Shown: piece after piece, positions 63,504-64,000 of the stretch | Position numbering within the stretch: position 1 is the first letter of the stretch | Layout: each line of letters starts with the position of its first letter | NCBI GenBank assembly: GCA_933228895.1 | Contig: OW121852.1 | Span: forward strand, 110,009,544-110,073,543 | From: Platycnemis pennipes | Lineage: Eukaryota; Arthropoda; Insecta; Odonata; Platycnemididae | DNA length: 64,000 bases | Direction: 5' to 3' | The notes under the pieces: generated by a model | The model's input: the letters and a program-made list of their open reading frames with translations, nothing else | Told to the model about the DNA's origin: nothing | Databases searched by the model: none | Position numbers and translations under genes: made by a program

Positions 63504-64000
63504 TTAAAGGAATTTCCATCTAGGAGACGGATTCTCCGGCGAAATTTCCACAGTTCTAAGTGTGAGGATCCACAACTTTTCATGGAAACGAATTTTCTGC
63601 CGTTCAAATTGGCGGTAGTTTCTGAGGGAAAAAGGGTTTATGGGAATATTTTCGGTGACGGGAATCGCATTTTGGGAAAATGAAAAAAGGCGATTTGCGG
63701 GAAAAGGAAGCGTCGGAGAGGAAATCGGATGAAATTTTTGGGGGAATCCAAAAGGGGGAATGTTGGAAATCCGTCCCGCGTCCATTGACATGTAGTCACT
63801 CCACTCACGAGGTACGGGGTTCGATACCCGGAGTTGTAATGCGTATCACATACTCCGAAGGATACTTGTGCATTCCGAAAAATGCAGCAGTTAATCCTGA
63901 TGCCTGATTCTTCGGGAACAGTTTTTTCTTGAGGAGGGAAAGGAATTAGTTACTGATATCATCTTTACTATTATTCCTTGATTTTATATCTGACTTACGT
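63504..64000. repeat. M53, 5' fragment of a class K monomer
   Basis: This is the first 497 bp of a monomer cut by the window edge. GAAATCGG with GGGAATGTTGG is the K head, as in M20 and M26. Confidence 0.95.

Larger units (their letters stand above)
1..64000. repeat. Satellite DNA array, ~1.22-kb monomer, 52 full copies plus two edge fragments
   Basis: The same ~1219-bp sequence recurs head to tail from the first base to the last. For example, TTAAAGGAATTTCCATC lies at 83, 1303, 2522, 3741, 4960 and onward to 63504. The mean period is about 1219.6 bp (63421 bp over 52 copies). Copies differ by scattered substitutions and a few 1- or 3-bp indels. No other sequence interrupts the array and no array end is visible. 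The DNA is AT-rich. Its arrangement is that of eukaryotic satellite heterochromatin; chromosome position and species cannot be read from the sequence. Nothing suggests a function beyond satellite DNA except the short motifs listed separately. Confidence 0.98.

Noticed and set aside
1..64000. CRISPR array or bacterial repeat locus
   Set aside because: The repeat unit is 1.2 kb with no short direct repeat-spacer pattern, no cas genes and no bacterial gene content.
1..64000. Ribosomal DNA spacer repeats
   Set aside because: No 18S, 5.8S, 28S or 5S-like sequence occurs, and 52 consecutive copies without a gene does not fit an rDNA spacer.

Overview
The window is one uninterrupted tandem array of a single satellite DNA unit of about 1.22 kb. 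I count 52 complete monomers (83-63503), a partial copy at the left edge (1-82) and a partial copy at the right edge (63504-64000). Monomer lengths are 1218, 1219, 1220, 1221 or 1222 bp, all head to tail in one orientation. By eye the copies differ at roughly one to two percent of positions. No unique sequence, inserted transposon, rRNA, intact tRNA or convincing protein gene is present, and neither end of the array is reached. Monomers are numbered M1-M52 from an arbitrary phase point, the TTAAAGG at 83; M0 and M53 are the edge fragments.

Long homogeneous satellite of this kind points to a eukaryotic nuclear genome, probably heterochromatin such as a pericentromere, centromere or subtelomere. 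The sequence does not tell me the species. The small open frames that recur in every copy are best read as accidental. They recur because the DNA recurs, and indels that are not multiples of three break them without any sign of compensation.

The main structure is higher-order. Monomers fall into recognisable classes by linked diagnostic variants. I call them A and A' (1220 bp, TCGGCGGTGG plus an extra base in ACCCCATGTACC), B, C, D, E, F, G, H, I, J, K and L. The class order is: M1-M8 A B C D A' E F A; M9-M15 B C D A' E A' E; M16-M20 G H I J K; M21-M26 E G H I J K; M27-M31 L A A F A; M32-M37 B C K/D A' F A; M38-M43 B C K/D A' F A; M44-M53 B C/A' D A' E-like G-like H-like I-like J-like K. Labels for M27-M31 and M48-M53 are less certain.

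Three recent segmental duplications stand out: a two-monomer block of 2442 bp (M12-M13 as M14-M15), a six-monomer block of 7316 bp (M15-M20 as M21-M26) and a six-monomer block of 7318 bp (M32-M37 as M38-M43). Two of them have chimeric junction monomers, as expected from unequal crossing over.

Within the monomer, several small elements deserve attention: two tRNA-like B-box/T-arm motifs about 300 bp apart, each followed by a T-run; a single CENP-B-box-like match with one core mismatch; a roughly 45-bp hypervariable tract; and nearly invariant flanking blocks. I found no new gene system. The interest lies in the array's evolution and in a possible tRNA/SINE contribution to the monomer.
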